A DNA stretch of 34,113 nucleotides. It comes from an uncultured Kiritimatiellota bacterium (GTDB lineage: Bacteria > Verrucomicrobiota > Kiritimatiellia > RFP12 > UBA1067). This document shows, piece after piece, positions 12,856 to 20,580 of the stretch. The notes beneath the pieces are model-generated. The model ran no database searches, was not told where the DNA came from, and saw only the letters and a program-made list of their open reading frames with translations. Each line of letters opens with the position of its first letter. Positions within the stretch are counted from its first letter, which is position 1. The translations under genes and the position numbers were made by a program. The DNA lies in the NCBI GenBank assembly GCA_934654805.1, contig CAKUGW010000019.1, positions 1-34,113 on the forward strand, given 5' to 3'.

Positions 12856-13746
12856 TTAGGCGACCGTCAGGTTCTGCAGGGCGGCGATGCGGTCTTCGAG
12901 CGCGGGATGCGTCGACCAGACCGACGTCCTCTTGCCCTCGGTGATGCCCATCGCCTTGAGCGAGTCGGGCAGGACGCCCGGCTGCAGGTTGCCGAGGCGG
13001 CGCAGCGCGGCGATCATCGGCGACGGCGAGCCGAGGAGACGCGCCGAGCCGGCGTCGGCCGCGTATTCGCGCTTGCGCGAGAACCAGAAGACGACGAGCG
13101 AGGCGAAGACGCCGAGCGCGAGCTGCAAGACCATCACGAGCAGGAAGTAGAGCCCGCCGCCGTCGCGGCGGCGCTCGCCCTCGCCCTTGCCGGCATTCGC
13201 GAGGACGGACGCGAGGACGCGCGAGATCACGATCACGAAGGCGTTGAGGACGCCCTGCACGAGCGTCAGCGTCACCATGTCGCCGTTCGCGACGTGGCTC
13301 ATCTCGTGGCCGAGCACGGCGCGCAGCTCCTCCTTCGACATCTGCCGCATGATGTCCGTCGAGACGGCGACGAGCGCATGGTTCCTGAACGCGCCCGTCG
13401 CGAAGGCGTTCGCCGCGCCGGGATAGATCGCGACCTCCGGCGTGTTCACGCCCGCCCGTCGCGCGAGGTCCTCGACCGTCGCGACGAGCCAGCGCTCGGA
13501 CTCGCCCTCGGTGCCGTCGATCGTCCGCGCGCCGCACGCCATCTTCGCCATCGGCTTGGAGAGCAGGAGCGAGATGAACGCGCCCACGAGGCCGTAGACG
13601 AAGGCGAAGACGAGGAGGTCCGCCCATTCGGGGCCGACGAGCTCGGCGACGGACGTGCCGAGGACGGCGCACAGGACATTCGCCACGATGCCCAGCGCGA
13701 GCATCACGGCGAGGTTGGTAACCAGGAACAGGACAATGCGTTTCAT
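12856..13746 (-). CDS. htpX: Membrane zinc metalloprotease HtpX
   Basis: A 296-residue M48-family protease of membrane protein quality control. It has two N-terminal membrane segments (VLFLVTNLAVMLALGIVANV and LVFAFVYGLVGAFISLLL), the zinc motif HEMSH (about residues 147-151) followed by VANGDMVTLTLVQGVLN, and further membrane segments around 175-205. The ATG at 13746 is chosen because the in-frame ATG at 13755 overlaps the -10 box itself. With this start the transcript has essentially no leader. Confidence 0.93.
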   Translation of the reverse strand: MKRIVLFLVTNLAVMLALGIVANVLCAVLGTSVAELVGPEWADLLVFAFVYGLVGAFISLLLSKPMAKMACGARTIDGTEGESERWLVATVEDLARRAGVNTPEVAIYPGAANAFATGAFRNHALVAVSTDIMRQMSKEELRAVLGHEMSHVANGDMVTLTLVQGVLNAFVIVISRVLASVLANAGKGEGERRRDGGGLYFLLVMVLQLALGVFASLVVFWFSRKREYAADAGSARLLGSPSPMIAALRRLGNLQPGVLPDSLKAMGITEGKRTSVWSTHPALEDRIAALQNLTVA

Positions 13747-13753
13747 GGCGGAC

Positions 13754-13762
13754 ATTATAGCA
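13754..13762 (-). promoter_or_regulatory. htpX promoter, implying a leaderless transcript
   Basis: TATAAT (13759-13754) preceded by TGC, with 7 nt to the htpX ATG at 13746. A weak TTGGAC lies 19 bp upstream. Confidence 0.65.
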
Positions 13763-13839
13763 TATCAGCCCGAAGCCCGTCCAAAGAGCCGCTCCCCGCG
13801 TCCATGACCTTTCGTTCCCGTCCGCGCAGGAGCGACTTT

Positions 13840-15003
13840 CTATCGCATGACGACCTTGCTGACGAACGCGCGCTTCTTGTCGCGGTAGGAGTGGATGCCG
13901 ACCGAGAGGATCGTCCCGACCGCGAAGAACGCGCTCAGGAGGTTCGTGCCGCCGTAGCTGAAGAACGGCAGGGCCATGCCCTTCGTCGGCAGCGCCTTGC
14001 AGACGACGCCGAGGTTGAACATCGCCTGGAAGAAGACGATGAACGCCATGCCGACGACGAGGAAGCGCCCGAACCGGTCGGACGCCTTGCGGGCGATGTA
14101 GACCGACAGCGCGAAGAACGCGCAGAAAAGCAGCACGACCGCCACGGAGAAGACGACGCCCAGCTCCTCCGCCCCGACGGCGAAGACGAAGTCCGTATGC
14201 GCCTCGGGCAGGTAGAGGTACTTCTGCATCGACTCGCCGAGCCCCGCGCCCCAGACCTGGCTGTTGCCGATCGCCGCGAGGGCCTGGTTCGCCTGGTACG
14301 CCGCGCGCTTGGCCGCCGCGTCCATCGCCGGCGCGCCGGCCGCGTCCGACGAGCCGCCGAAGAACGCCGCGAGCCGCGCCATGCGGTTCGCGTTTGTCGC
14401 GACCTTGAAGGCGACGACGCCCATGCCCATCAGGCCGATGGGGAAGAGGTAGCGCAACCGCGTGCCGGCGACGAACATCATGAGCAGCCCCGCGAACCCG
14501 ACGACCATGACCGAGCCGAAGTCCGGCTCCAGCAGGATCGGCAGGGCCAGTCCGCCGATGAAGACGACCGGCCAGAACGCCCCCTTCCAGAAGAGCTCGA
14601 CCTTCCAGCCGAGCCTGTCCAGCCACGCCGCGAGGAGGATGACGACCGAAAGCTTCGCGAACTCGCTCGGCTGCAGGCGGAGCGGCCCGACGGAGATCCA
14701 GCGGTGCGAGCCGTTGATCGCCTTGAAGCCGAACACGGCGACGAGCAGCACAAGCACCGCGACGTAGAAGAGCCAGGCGAGCGAGATGTGGTCGCGCCAG
14801 CGCCGGTAGTCGAAGAGCGCGACGCCCGCGGCCAGCACGAGGCCCGCGACGAGATAGGCGAACTGGCGCTTGATGAAGAAGTAGGCGTCCCCGTGATGGA
14901 GACGCATCGCGTTCGCCGCGCTCGCGCTCGACAAAACGACAAGGCCCAGCGCCACGAGACACGTGACAACCAGGCCCAACCAGAAAAGCGCCGACTTGCG
15001 CAC
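13840..15003 (-). CDS. ftsW: Lipid II polymerase of cell division, FtsW (SEDS family)
   Basis: A 387-residue polytopic SEDS glycosyltransferase for septal peptidoglycan. Hallmarks are GSHRWISVGPLRLQPSEFAK, LPILLEPDFGSVMVV, LPEAHTDFVFAVGAEELGVV, and PTKGMALPFFSYGGTNLL. The murD neighbourhood favours FtsW over RodA. The start is GTG, 6 nt after the LysM gene stop. A glycine/alanine-rich insert (GGSSDAAGAPAMDAAAKRAA) lies in the large periplasmic loop. Confidence 0.88.
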   Translation of the reverse strand: MRKSALFWLGLVVTCLVALGLVVLSSASAANAMRLHHGDAYFFIKRQFAYLVAGLVLAAGVALFDYRRWRDHISLAWLFYVAVLVLLVAVFGFKAINGSHRWISVGPLRLQPSEFAKLSVVILLAAWLDRLGWKVELFWKGAFWPVVFIGGLALPILLEPDFGSVMVVGFAGLLMMFVAGTRLRYLFPIGLMGMGVVAFKVATNANRMARLAAFFGGSSDAAGAPAMDAAAKRAAYQANQALAAIGNSQVWGAGLGESMQKYLYLPEAHTDFVFAVGAEELGVVFSVAVVLLFCAFFALSVYIARKASDRFGRFLVVGMAFIVFFQAMFNLGVVCKALPTKGMALPFFSYGGTNLLSAFFAVGTILSVGIHSYRDKKRAFVSKVVMR

Positions 15004-15009
15004 GAACGG

Positions 15010-16032
15010 TTACTGCTGCGCTTCGGCCGGGAGCTTGATCGTCTGCCCGACCTTGAGCGTGTCGCTCTCGCCGAGGTTGTTGAGCTCGCGGATCTCGGAC
15101 GCGCTCACGCCGAACTTGACGACGATCGCCGTGATGTCCTCGCCCTCCTGCACCGTGTAGGCGAACGTCGCGGGCGCGGCCGCCGCCGGTTCGGCCGCCG
15201 GGGCCTCCGCCGGAGCCGCCGCCTCAGCCGTCGGGGCCGGCGTCTCGGCCGCCGCCGGTTCAGCCGCCGCCGAGGCCTCCGCCGGAGCCGCCGCCACGGC
15301 CTTCTTCGGCTCGGCCGCCTTCGCGGGCTTCGACGCCGCCGCCTTCGCGGGCGTCGCCTTCGCGACCTTCTCCGCCGGGATCTTCAGCTTCTGCCCGACC
15401 TTCAGCGTGTCGCCCGTCAGGCCGTTCATCGCCTTGAGCTGGCGGATGTTGATGCCGTTGCCGTAGGCGATCGCGCCCAGCGTGTCGCCGCTCTTGACGA
15501 CATACTCCTTCGTCGGCCCCGTGTAGGCGGCGTCCGCCGTCTTCGCGGGCTTCGCCGCCGACGCCTTGCGGACGACCGGCGCCTTCTGCTCGCCGACGTC
15601 GATGCGGCCCGGGAGCTTCAGCCTCTGGCCGACGCGGATCAGGTCGGACTTGAGGCCGTTCAGCTGCTTGATCGACTGGATCGTGACGTTGTACTTCTTC
15701 GAGATCTTCGCGAGGTAGTCGCCGTTCTGCACGACGTAGACCGTGTACTCCGGCTCGACCGGCTTCACCGGCACGGGCTTCGGCGTCACGATGCACGGAC
15801 AATCCGCCGCCCCACACGCGCAGGGGCTCGTGTGCCGCGTCCCGGGCGGGCACGCGCAGCGCGGCGCCTCGACGACCTTGACCGCCGACGACGGCGGCGG
15901 CGGCGTCTCGACCGGCGCGACGTCTTTCACCTCGTTCTGCACCGGCGTGTGCGCACGCTTGAAATCAGGATCCTTACAACCGGCGACGACCGCGACGGCA
16001 GCCGCACCGAGCACCATTCCGAGCTTCTTCAT
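15010..16032 (-). CDS. Secreted LysM-repeat lipoprotein with cysteine cluster
   Basis: A 340-residue protein with a lipoprotein signal (MKKLGMVLGAAAVAVVAGC, lipid Cys19). A Pro-rich stretch is followed by a cysteine cluster (C59, C61, C71, C73, C78, C80, in CAC/CAC/CPC pairs), then LysM domains at about 86-131 (YTVYVVQNGDYLAKISKKYN), 167-210 (YVVKSGDTLGAIAYGNGINI) and 292-336. An Ala/Pro/Glu linker of about 80 residues separates the last two. LysM binds peptidoglycan GlcNAc chains, so this probably sits on the outer membrane contacting the wall. It overlaps murD by ATGA and precedes ftsW, suggesting a role in wall growth or division. The catalytic domain expected of a hydrolase is absent. Confidence 0.88.
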   Translation of the reverse strand: MKKLGMVLGAAAVAVVAGCKDPDFKRAHTPVQNEVKDVAPVETPPPPSSAVKVVEAPRCACPPGTRHTSPCACGAADCPCIVTPKPVPVKPVEPEYTVYVVQNGDYLAKISKKYNVTIQSIKQLNGLKSDLIRVGQRLKLPGRIDVGEQKAPVVRKASAAKPAKTADAAYTGPTKEYVVKSGDTLGAIAYGNGINIRQLKAMNGLTGDTLKVGQKLKIPAEKVAKATPAKAAASKPAKAAEPKKAVAAAPAEASAAAEPAAAETPAPTAEAAAPAEAPAAEPAAAAPATFAYTVQEGEDITAIVVKFGVSASEIRELNNLGESDTLKVGQTIKLPAEAQQ

Positions 16033-17129
16033 TCTTCTGTCTTTCCTTTTTGGACGAGTCGCGCGAAGACCTCCCCGCGCTCCCCGAAACTTTTAAACTG
16101 GTCAAAACTCGCGGTTCCGGGGGACAGCAGAACCGTCTCGCCCTTCTCCGCCTCGCGCATCGCCCGCCCGACCGCCCGCTCCAGCGTGCCGCAGATCTCG
16201 CACTCCACGGACGCAGCCCAGGCTTTCGAGAAGGCCTCTGCGCAATGGCCGATAAGATACACTTTTTTGGCCCGCTCTGTCAAGGTGGGCAGGGCGATTT
16301 TCGGATCGTCGCCCTTGGGCAGGCCGCCCGCGATCAGGCGGACGCGCCCCGCGCACATCTTCACGCCCGCGGCAAGCGCGGCGACGGACGTCGCCTTCGA
16401 GTCGTCGACGTAGGTCACGCCCGCGATTTCCGCGACCGTCTGGAAGCGGTGCGGCAGCGGCTCGAACGACCGGAACGCGCGGCGGACCTGCGCGTCGTCC
16501 AGCCCGGCGGCGCGCATCAGCCCGATCGCCGCGACGCCGTTCGCCCGCAGGATCTCGTTGTCGAAATACGATCCCGCCAGCAGTTCCTGACGACACCGCG
16601 CGTGCAGGCCGCAGGAGGCGCCCGCCACCGGCTCGACGCGCTGGCACGCGAACCCCAGCAGCTTCCGCTTGAGGCCGTGGTAGACTTCGACCGAGCCGTG
16701 GCGGTCGAGGTGGTCTTCCTGCAGGTTGAGGACGGCCGCCGCCGCGAACGTGTCCGGCGCGAGCGCCGTCGTCTCCAGCTGGAAGGACGAGACCTCGACG
16801 ACGGCCCAGCCCGGCGCCTCGCCGAGGAGGTCACAGACGGGCCGCCCGTAGTTGCCGCAGGGCACAGCGCGCCCGCCCGCAAGGCAGATCGCGTCCGCGA
16901 CGAGCTTGACGACGCTCGACTTGCCCTTCGAGCCGGTCACGGCGAGGAGCTTCCAGCCGCGCCGCTTCAGCTCCTCGCAGCCGAGCTGCAGCTCGCTCTT
17001 GACGGGCACGCCCGGACTCGCGACGACGAGATCGTAGCCCTCGGCAAAATCGACGGCATAGCCGCGGCGGCGAAGCTCCGCCGCCGCCGCCGTGCCGCTC
17101 TTGCCCTTGCCGAGGACGAGCGCCTTCAC
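16029..17129 (-). CDS. murD: UDP-N-acetylmuramoylalanine--D-glutamate ligase MurD
   Basis: A 366-residue cytosolic Mur ligase that adds D-Glu to UDP-MurNAc-L-Ala. It shows the ATP loop LAVTGSKGKSSVVKL (Ser where Thr is common), VVEVSSFQLE, NLQEDHLDRHGSVEVYHGLK, TYVDDSKATSVAAL (with the conserved DSKAT) and a C-terminal LSPGTASFDQFKSFGERGEV. It is shorter than the usual 430-450 residues, mainly through a compact N-terminal UDP-binding domain. The start is GTG directly after the esterase stop (TAAGTG). MurD-LysM-FtsW form a reduced division/wall cluster. Confidence 0.95.
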   Translation of the reverse strand: MKALVLGKGKSGTAAAAELRRRGYAVDFAEGYDLVVASPGVPVKSELQLGCEELKRRGWKLLAVTGSKGKSSVVKLVADAICLAGGRAVPCGNYGRPVCDLLGEAPGWAVVEVSSFQLETTALAPDTFAAAAVLNLQEDHLDRHGSVEVYHGLKRKLLGFACQRVEPVAGASCGLHARCRQELLAGSYFDNEILRANGVAAIGLMRAAGLDDAQVRRAFRSFEPLPHRFQTVAEIAGVTYVDDSKATSVAALAAGVKMCAGRVRLIAGGLPKGDDPKIALPTLTERAKKVYLIGHCAEAFSKAWAASVECEICGTLERAVGRAMREAEKGETVLLSPGTASFDQFKSFGERGEVFARLVQKGKTEE

Positions 17130-18509
17130 TTACTTCGCCTCGCGCACGATGTCGCGCCCCTCGTAGGCCGGCGGCACGTAGCCGTGCTCCGAGCCCTGCA
17201 CCCAGACGACCTTCTTGTTGCCGGGGATGTTGTTCCAGAGCTTGGCGAGGCCCATCGGCGGGCAGCAGTAGTCGCCAAGCCCCGCGCGCGTGATGAAGGT
17301 GAAGCAGCTCGCCGGGATGCGCTTCGCGAAGTTCGCCGCGTCGTAGTAGCCCATCGCCTCCGTCCACGGGATGTACCAGCCGTCGCTCGAAAGCCCGCGC
17401 GCCCTGTCCTTGCGGAGCTTGCCCGACGTGTACATGTCGCAGCACCAGGTGATGCCGCTCTCCGCGCGCGTCACGCCCTCGCCGCAGCCGGCCGCCCAGA
17501 TCGTCTGGAGGCCGCCCTGGCTGCCGCCGGACGCGACGAGGTCCCGCCCGTTCCACCCCTCGACCGTCTTCAGGTACTGGAGCGCGCGCTTCACGCGCAG
17601 CACCATGCCGTTGAAGTAGGCGACTTCGGGATCCTCGTTCTGCCTGGGGTCGAAGGCGTAGGACTGGCCATGCGAGCGGATCTCCCACCGCAGGGCCTTC
17701 GTGTCCGCGTCCGTCGCGCCGAACGCCGGGAGCTTCAGCCCGTGCGCGTTGATGTTGAGGACGATCTCGTGGTCGCGCGCCCAGCCCGGCGCGGCGTGCG
17801 TGCAGCGGTCGCCGCTGTAGCCATGCGTCTCCAGCCGCGCGGGGAACGTCTTCCCCTCGGCGACGGCCGTCGGGACCGAGAGATAGCCCGTGACGGGGCG
17901 CAGCCCCGCGCAGCGGATCTCGATCGCGTAGAGCTTCGCCTTCTTGTTCCCGCAGGGGATCGCGATGCGCTCGGCCTTGAGCGGCACGCGGTCGAGGCGC
18001 CTGTACTGCCCCTCCCAGAAGGCGTCGAAGTCCTTCGGCTCCGGATGCGTCGCGAGGGCCGCGATGTCCGCGCCCGCGCCGCCGTCGAAGAAGACCTCCT
18101 TCTTCGCGTGTTCGAAGGCGTTCATCGCCTTCTTGCCCTCCGGCGTGTTCGGGTCGCCCGTGAACTGCTTGCGGTAGCGCCTGCCGGCCTTGTCCACGAC
18201 CGCCGCGTAGAGGCGCACGAAGCCGGGGCTGTCGATCTTCGTCGCGTAGGTGAACGGCGTCTTCCCGTCAAAGGGCGCCTTGCCCTGGTCGATCACGCCG
18301 TCGTCGCCCGTCCGCTTCCAGTCGAGGAACCACTCGCCCGCCGCGAGCTCGCCGACGTCCTGCGGCGTCAGCGTGAACGTCATCGTCTCGCCGGCCCTGT
18401 AGTCGATCGGCGTCTTGTCCGTCGTGCCCTTGATCCAGGCCGCGTCGAGCGGCCCCGCGAAAACCTGCGCCGCAACGAGCGCAGCCAACGTGAGAATCAG
18501 TCGTTTCAT
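17130..18509 (-). CDS. Secreted CE7-type acetyl xylan esterase-like hydrolase
   Basis: A 459-residue protein with a signal peptide (MKRLILTLAALVAAQVFAGP), an N-terminal beta-rich region of about 150 residues, and an alpha/beta hydrolase domain of the acetyl xylan esterase/cephalosporin deacetylase family (CE7). Catalytic residues can be placed: Ser330 in GGSQGG, Asp413 in GLGDYCCPP, and His442 in GSEHGY. In the family it removes acetyl groups from xylo-oligosaccharides or related sugars. It has its own promoter, and murD begins immediately after its stop, so murD may be read from this promoter. Confidence 0.85.
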   Translation of the reverse strand: MKRLILTLAALVAAQVFAGPLDAAWIKGTTDKTPIDYRAGETMTFTLTPQDVGELAAGEWFLDWKRTGDDGVIDQGKAPFDGKTPFTYATKIDSPGFVRLYAAVVDKAGRRYRKQFTGDPNTPEGKKAMNAFEHAKKEVFFDGGAGADIAALATHPEPKDFDAFWEGQYRRLDRVPLKAERIAIPCGNKKAKLYAIEIRCAGLRPVTGYLSVPTAVAEGKTFPARLETHGYSGDRCTHAAPGWARDHEIVLNINAHGLKLPAFGATDADTKALRWEIRSHGQSYAFDPRQNEDPEVAYFNGMVLRVKRALQYLKTVEGWNGRDLVASGGSQGGLQTIWAAGCGEGVTRAESGITWCCDMYTSGKLRKDRARGLSSDGWYIPWTEAMGYYDAANFAKRIPASCFTFITRAGLGDYCCPPMGLAKLWNNIPGNKKVVWVQGSEHGYVPPAYEGRDIVREAK

Positions 18510-18552
18510 GTCTTTCCTTGTTGTCGTGATTGATGGCCGTCAGGTTCCGGGT

Positions 18553-18582
18553 AGTATAGCAAAGTCCGCCGTGCCCCCGCAA
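18553..18582 (-). promoter_or_regulatory. Promoter of the esterase-murD-LysM-ftsW run
   Basis: TTGCGG (18582-18577), an 18-bp spacer and TATACT (18558-18553) preceded by TGC. The leader is about 37 nt. Confidence 0.6.
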
Positions 18583-18641
18583 GCGCAAGGCCGGCACGGC
18601 CCCAAGGAACCGCGCCGGCCTTTCACCGCTCGCGCAACGGA

Positions 18642-19406
18642 TCAGCCCTCGGCTTCGAGCGCCGCGTCGACCTCGTCGGTCGTCTCCATGTTGTGGTAGA
18701 CGTCCTGCGTGTCCTCGAGGTCTTCCAGCATCTCGACGAACTTGTTGATCGCCTTCGCGACCGCGACGTCGGCGACGGGGTTCGTCATGTTCGGGACAAG
18801 CCCGACGTTCGAGTTCTCCTCGTCGATCGCGATGCCGGCCGCCTTGATGGCGTCGCAGACCGCGATGAAGTCGTTCGGCTGGCACTTGACCGTGAAGCCG
18901 CCGTCCTCGGCGATGACGTCCTCGGCGCCGGCCTCCAGCGCGACTTCCATCACCTTGTCTTCCGTCAGGCCGTCCGCCGCCGGAATCATGATCTGGCCGA
19001 GCTTGTCGAAAAGGCGCGACGCGCTGCCCGGCTTCGCGAGCTCGATGCCGTTCTTCTTGAAGACGTTCGAGACTTCCGCCGCCGCGCGGTTCTTGTTGTC
19101 GGTGAGGACGCGCACGACGATCGCCGTGCCGTTCTTGATGCCCTCGTACTGGGCGTCGACCATTTCGGCGGACTCAAGCTCGCCGGTGCCCTTCTTGATC
19201 GCGCGGTCGATGTTGTCGTTCGGCATCTGCGCCGCCTTCGCCTTCGCGATGAGCGTGCGGAGCGTCGGGTTGTTGTCGGGGTTGCCGCCCTTCGCCTTCA
19301 CGACGATCGTGATTTCCTTGCCGAGTTTCGAGAAGATTTTGCCCTTCTTCGCGTCCGCCGCGCCTTTCGCGCGCTTGATTGTCGCCCAGTGGCTGTGACC
19401 TGACAT
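18642..19406 (-). CDS. yebC: YebC/TACO1-family protein
   Basis: A 254-residue member of the YebC family, linked to transcription regulation and, in recent work on related proteins, to translation of difficult proline motifs. The start MSGHSHWATIKRAKGAADAK is diagnostic, followed by GKIFSKLGKEI, NPTLRTLIAKAKAAQMPNDN, IDRAIKKGTG and a C-terminal EDLEDTQDVYHNM. Length is normal. It follows infA after a 16-nt tandem duplication, with AAGGAGA before the ATG. Confidence 0.96.
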   Translation of the reverse strand: MSGHSHWATIKRAKGAADAKKGKIFSKLGKEITIVVKAKGGNPDNNPTLRTLIAKAKAAQMPNDNIDRAIKKGTGELESAEMVDAQYEGIKNGTAIVVRVLTDNKNRAAAEVSNVFKKNGIELAKPGSASRLFDKLGQIMIPAADGLTEDKVMEVALEAGAEDVIAEDGGFTVKCQPNDFIAVCDAIKAAGIAIDEENSNVGLVPNMTNPVADVAVAKAINKFVEMLEDLEDTQDVYHNMETTDEVDAALEAEG

Positions 19407-19425
19407 GTTTTGTCTCCTTGTTTAG

Positions 19426-19457
19426 GTGGAATGGTGGAAATGTGGAATGGTGGAAAT
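19426..19457. repeat. Perfect tandem duplication of a 16-nt unit
   Basis: GTGGAATGGTGGAAAT occurs twice head to tail in the short gap between infA and yebC. Each unit itself contains a GTGGAA/GTGGAAA near repeat. Confidence 0.9.
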
Positions 19458-19462
19458 GTGCG

Positions 19463-19690
19463 TTAGACCTTGTGGCGATAGGTGATGCGGCCCTTGCCGA
19501 GGTCATACGGCGAGATCTCGACCGTGACCTTGTCGCCGATCGCGATCTTGATGAAGAACTTCCTCATCTTGCCGGAGATGTGCGCGAGAACCTCGTGCCC
19601 GTTCTCGAGCTGAACCTTGTACATCGTCGCCGGGAGAACCTTGGTGACGGTCCCCGTGACTTCAATCGCCTGATCTTCTTCTTTCGCCAT
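19463..19690 (-). CDS. infA: Translation initiation factor IF-1
   Basis: A 75-residue S1-like OB-fold protein that occupies the ribosomal A site during initiation. Recognisable parts are IEVTGTVTKVLPATMYKVQL, NGHEVLAHISGKMRKFFIKI, and GDKVTVEISPYDLGKGRITY with the C-terminal RHK. Length is normal. It heads an infA-yebC operon. Confidence 0.97.
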   Translation of the reverse strand: MAKEEDQAIEVTGTVTKVLPATMYKVQLENGHEVLAHISGKMRKFFIKIAIGDKVTVEISPYDLGKGRITYRHKV

Positions 19691-19722
19691 GCGTATGCCC
19701 TATTTGGACTAAAAGTTTCCGT

Positions 19723-19751
19723 ATTATACTATTTTTCGTCCCGTCCAGCAA
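19723..19751 (-). promoter_or_regulatory. infA-yebC promoter
   Basis: TTGCTG (19751-19746), a 17-bp spacer and TATAAT (19728-19723). The leader is about 27 nt. Confidence 0.7.
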
Positions 19752-19783
19752 CCCGACCGGCGCAAAGCAGCCGTGCCGACGGT

Positions 19784-20521
19784 TCAGGCCAGCTCGCGCG
19801 AACGCTGCGCGGCCGCCGCGAGCGTCTTCGCGACGGTCTTCCTGAACGACGGCGCCGAGAGGAACTTCATGCCCGCCGCCGTCGTGCCGCCCTTCGTGCA
19901 GACGCCGTCGATGAACGCCCGGAGCGGCATCTGCGACTCGCGCAGGAACTTGGCCGTCCCGTACATCGTCTGCTCCGCGAGAAGCCGCGCGACGGACGGC
20001 TTCAGGCCGAGCGCCACGCCGCCCTCGACCATCGCCTCCTCCATGTAGGCAAAGTAGGCAGGGCCCGACCCGGAGAGCGCCGTCACCGCGTCGAAGTCCC
20101 TCTCCTTCAGGACGACCGTCTCGCCCGCGCCGCCGAGAATCCGCTCGACCTCGGCAAGGTGCGCCTTCGGCGCGCGCGGCCCCGGGCAGATCGCGCACAT
20201 GCCCGCGCCCGCCCGGAGCGCGAGGTTCGGCATGACGCGGATGAGGTTCACCTTCGCGCCCAGCGCCTGCCGCAGCCGCTTCAGCGTCTTGCCCGCGACG
20301 ATCGAGACGACCGTCTGCCGCGCCGTCAGGAGCGGCTTCACCTCCGCCGCGACGGCGTCCACGTCCTGCGGACGCACCGCGAGGAAGATGAGCTCGCACG
20401 TCTCGGCGATCTCGACGTTGCGGTTGTCGTCTGCCGAGGAGAGGATGACGGACGACCGATCGCCCATCGCCGCGAGAATGCCCTGGGCCATCTTGCCCGC
20501 ACCGAAGAATCCGATTTTCAT
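19784..20521 (-). CDS. proC: Pyrroline-5-carboxylate reductase
   Basis: A 245-residue enzyme for the last step of proline synthesis. The N-terminal Rossmann motif (MKIGFFGAGKMAQGIL), IFLAVRPQDVDAV, VNLIRVMPNLALRAGAGM, and the C-terminal signature ALSGSGPAYFAYMEEAMVEG and then MYGTAKFLRES are all present. Slightly shorter than the usual 265-275, from a compact C-terminus. The ATG is fixed by the Rossmann strand, and the -10 box is only 8 nt upstream. Confidence 0.96.
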   Translation of the reverse strand: MKIGFFGAGKMAQGILAAMGDRSSVILSSADDNRNVEIAETCELIFLAVRPQDVDAVAAEVKPLLTARQTVVSIVAGKTLKRLRQALGAKVNLIRVMPNLALRAGAGMCAICPGPRAPKAHLAEVERILGGAGETVVLKERDFDAVTALSGSGPAYFAYMEEAMVEGGVALGLKPSVARLLAEQTMYGTAKFLRESQMPLRAFIDGVCTKGGTTAAGMKFLSAPSFRKTVAKTLAAAAQRSRELA

Positions 20522-20529
20522 GGGCGTGA

Positions 20530-20538
20530 ATTATAGCA
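20530..20538 (-). promoter_or_regulatory. proC promoter, implying a leaderless transcript
   Basis: TATAAT (20535-20530) preceded by TGC, with TCACGCCC between it and the proC ATG. No clear -35. Confidence 0.65.
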
Positions 20539-20580
20539 TATTCGCATGACGGTTCGCACGACCGGGACCGGCCGCGCGAC

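Noticed and set aside
13840..15003. RodA instead of FtsW
   Set aside because: Motifs do not separate the two fully, but placement after murD favours FtsW.
12601..16413. Plus-strand open frame of 1270 codons
   Set aside because: Runs antisense across polyprenyl synthase, htpX, ftsW, the LysM gene and part of murD; low-complexity Arg/Asp/His composition.
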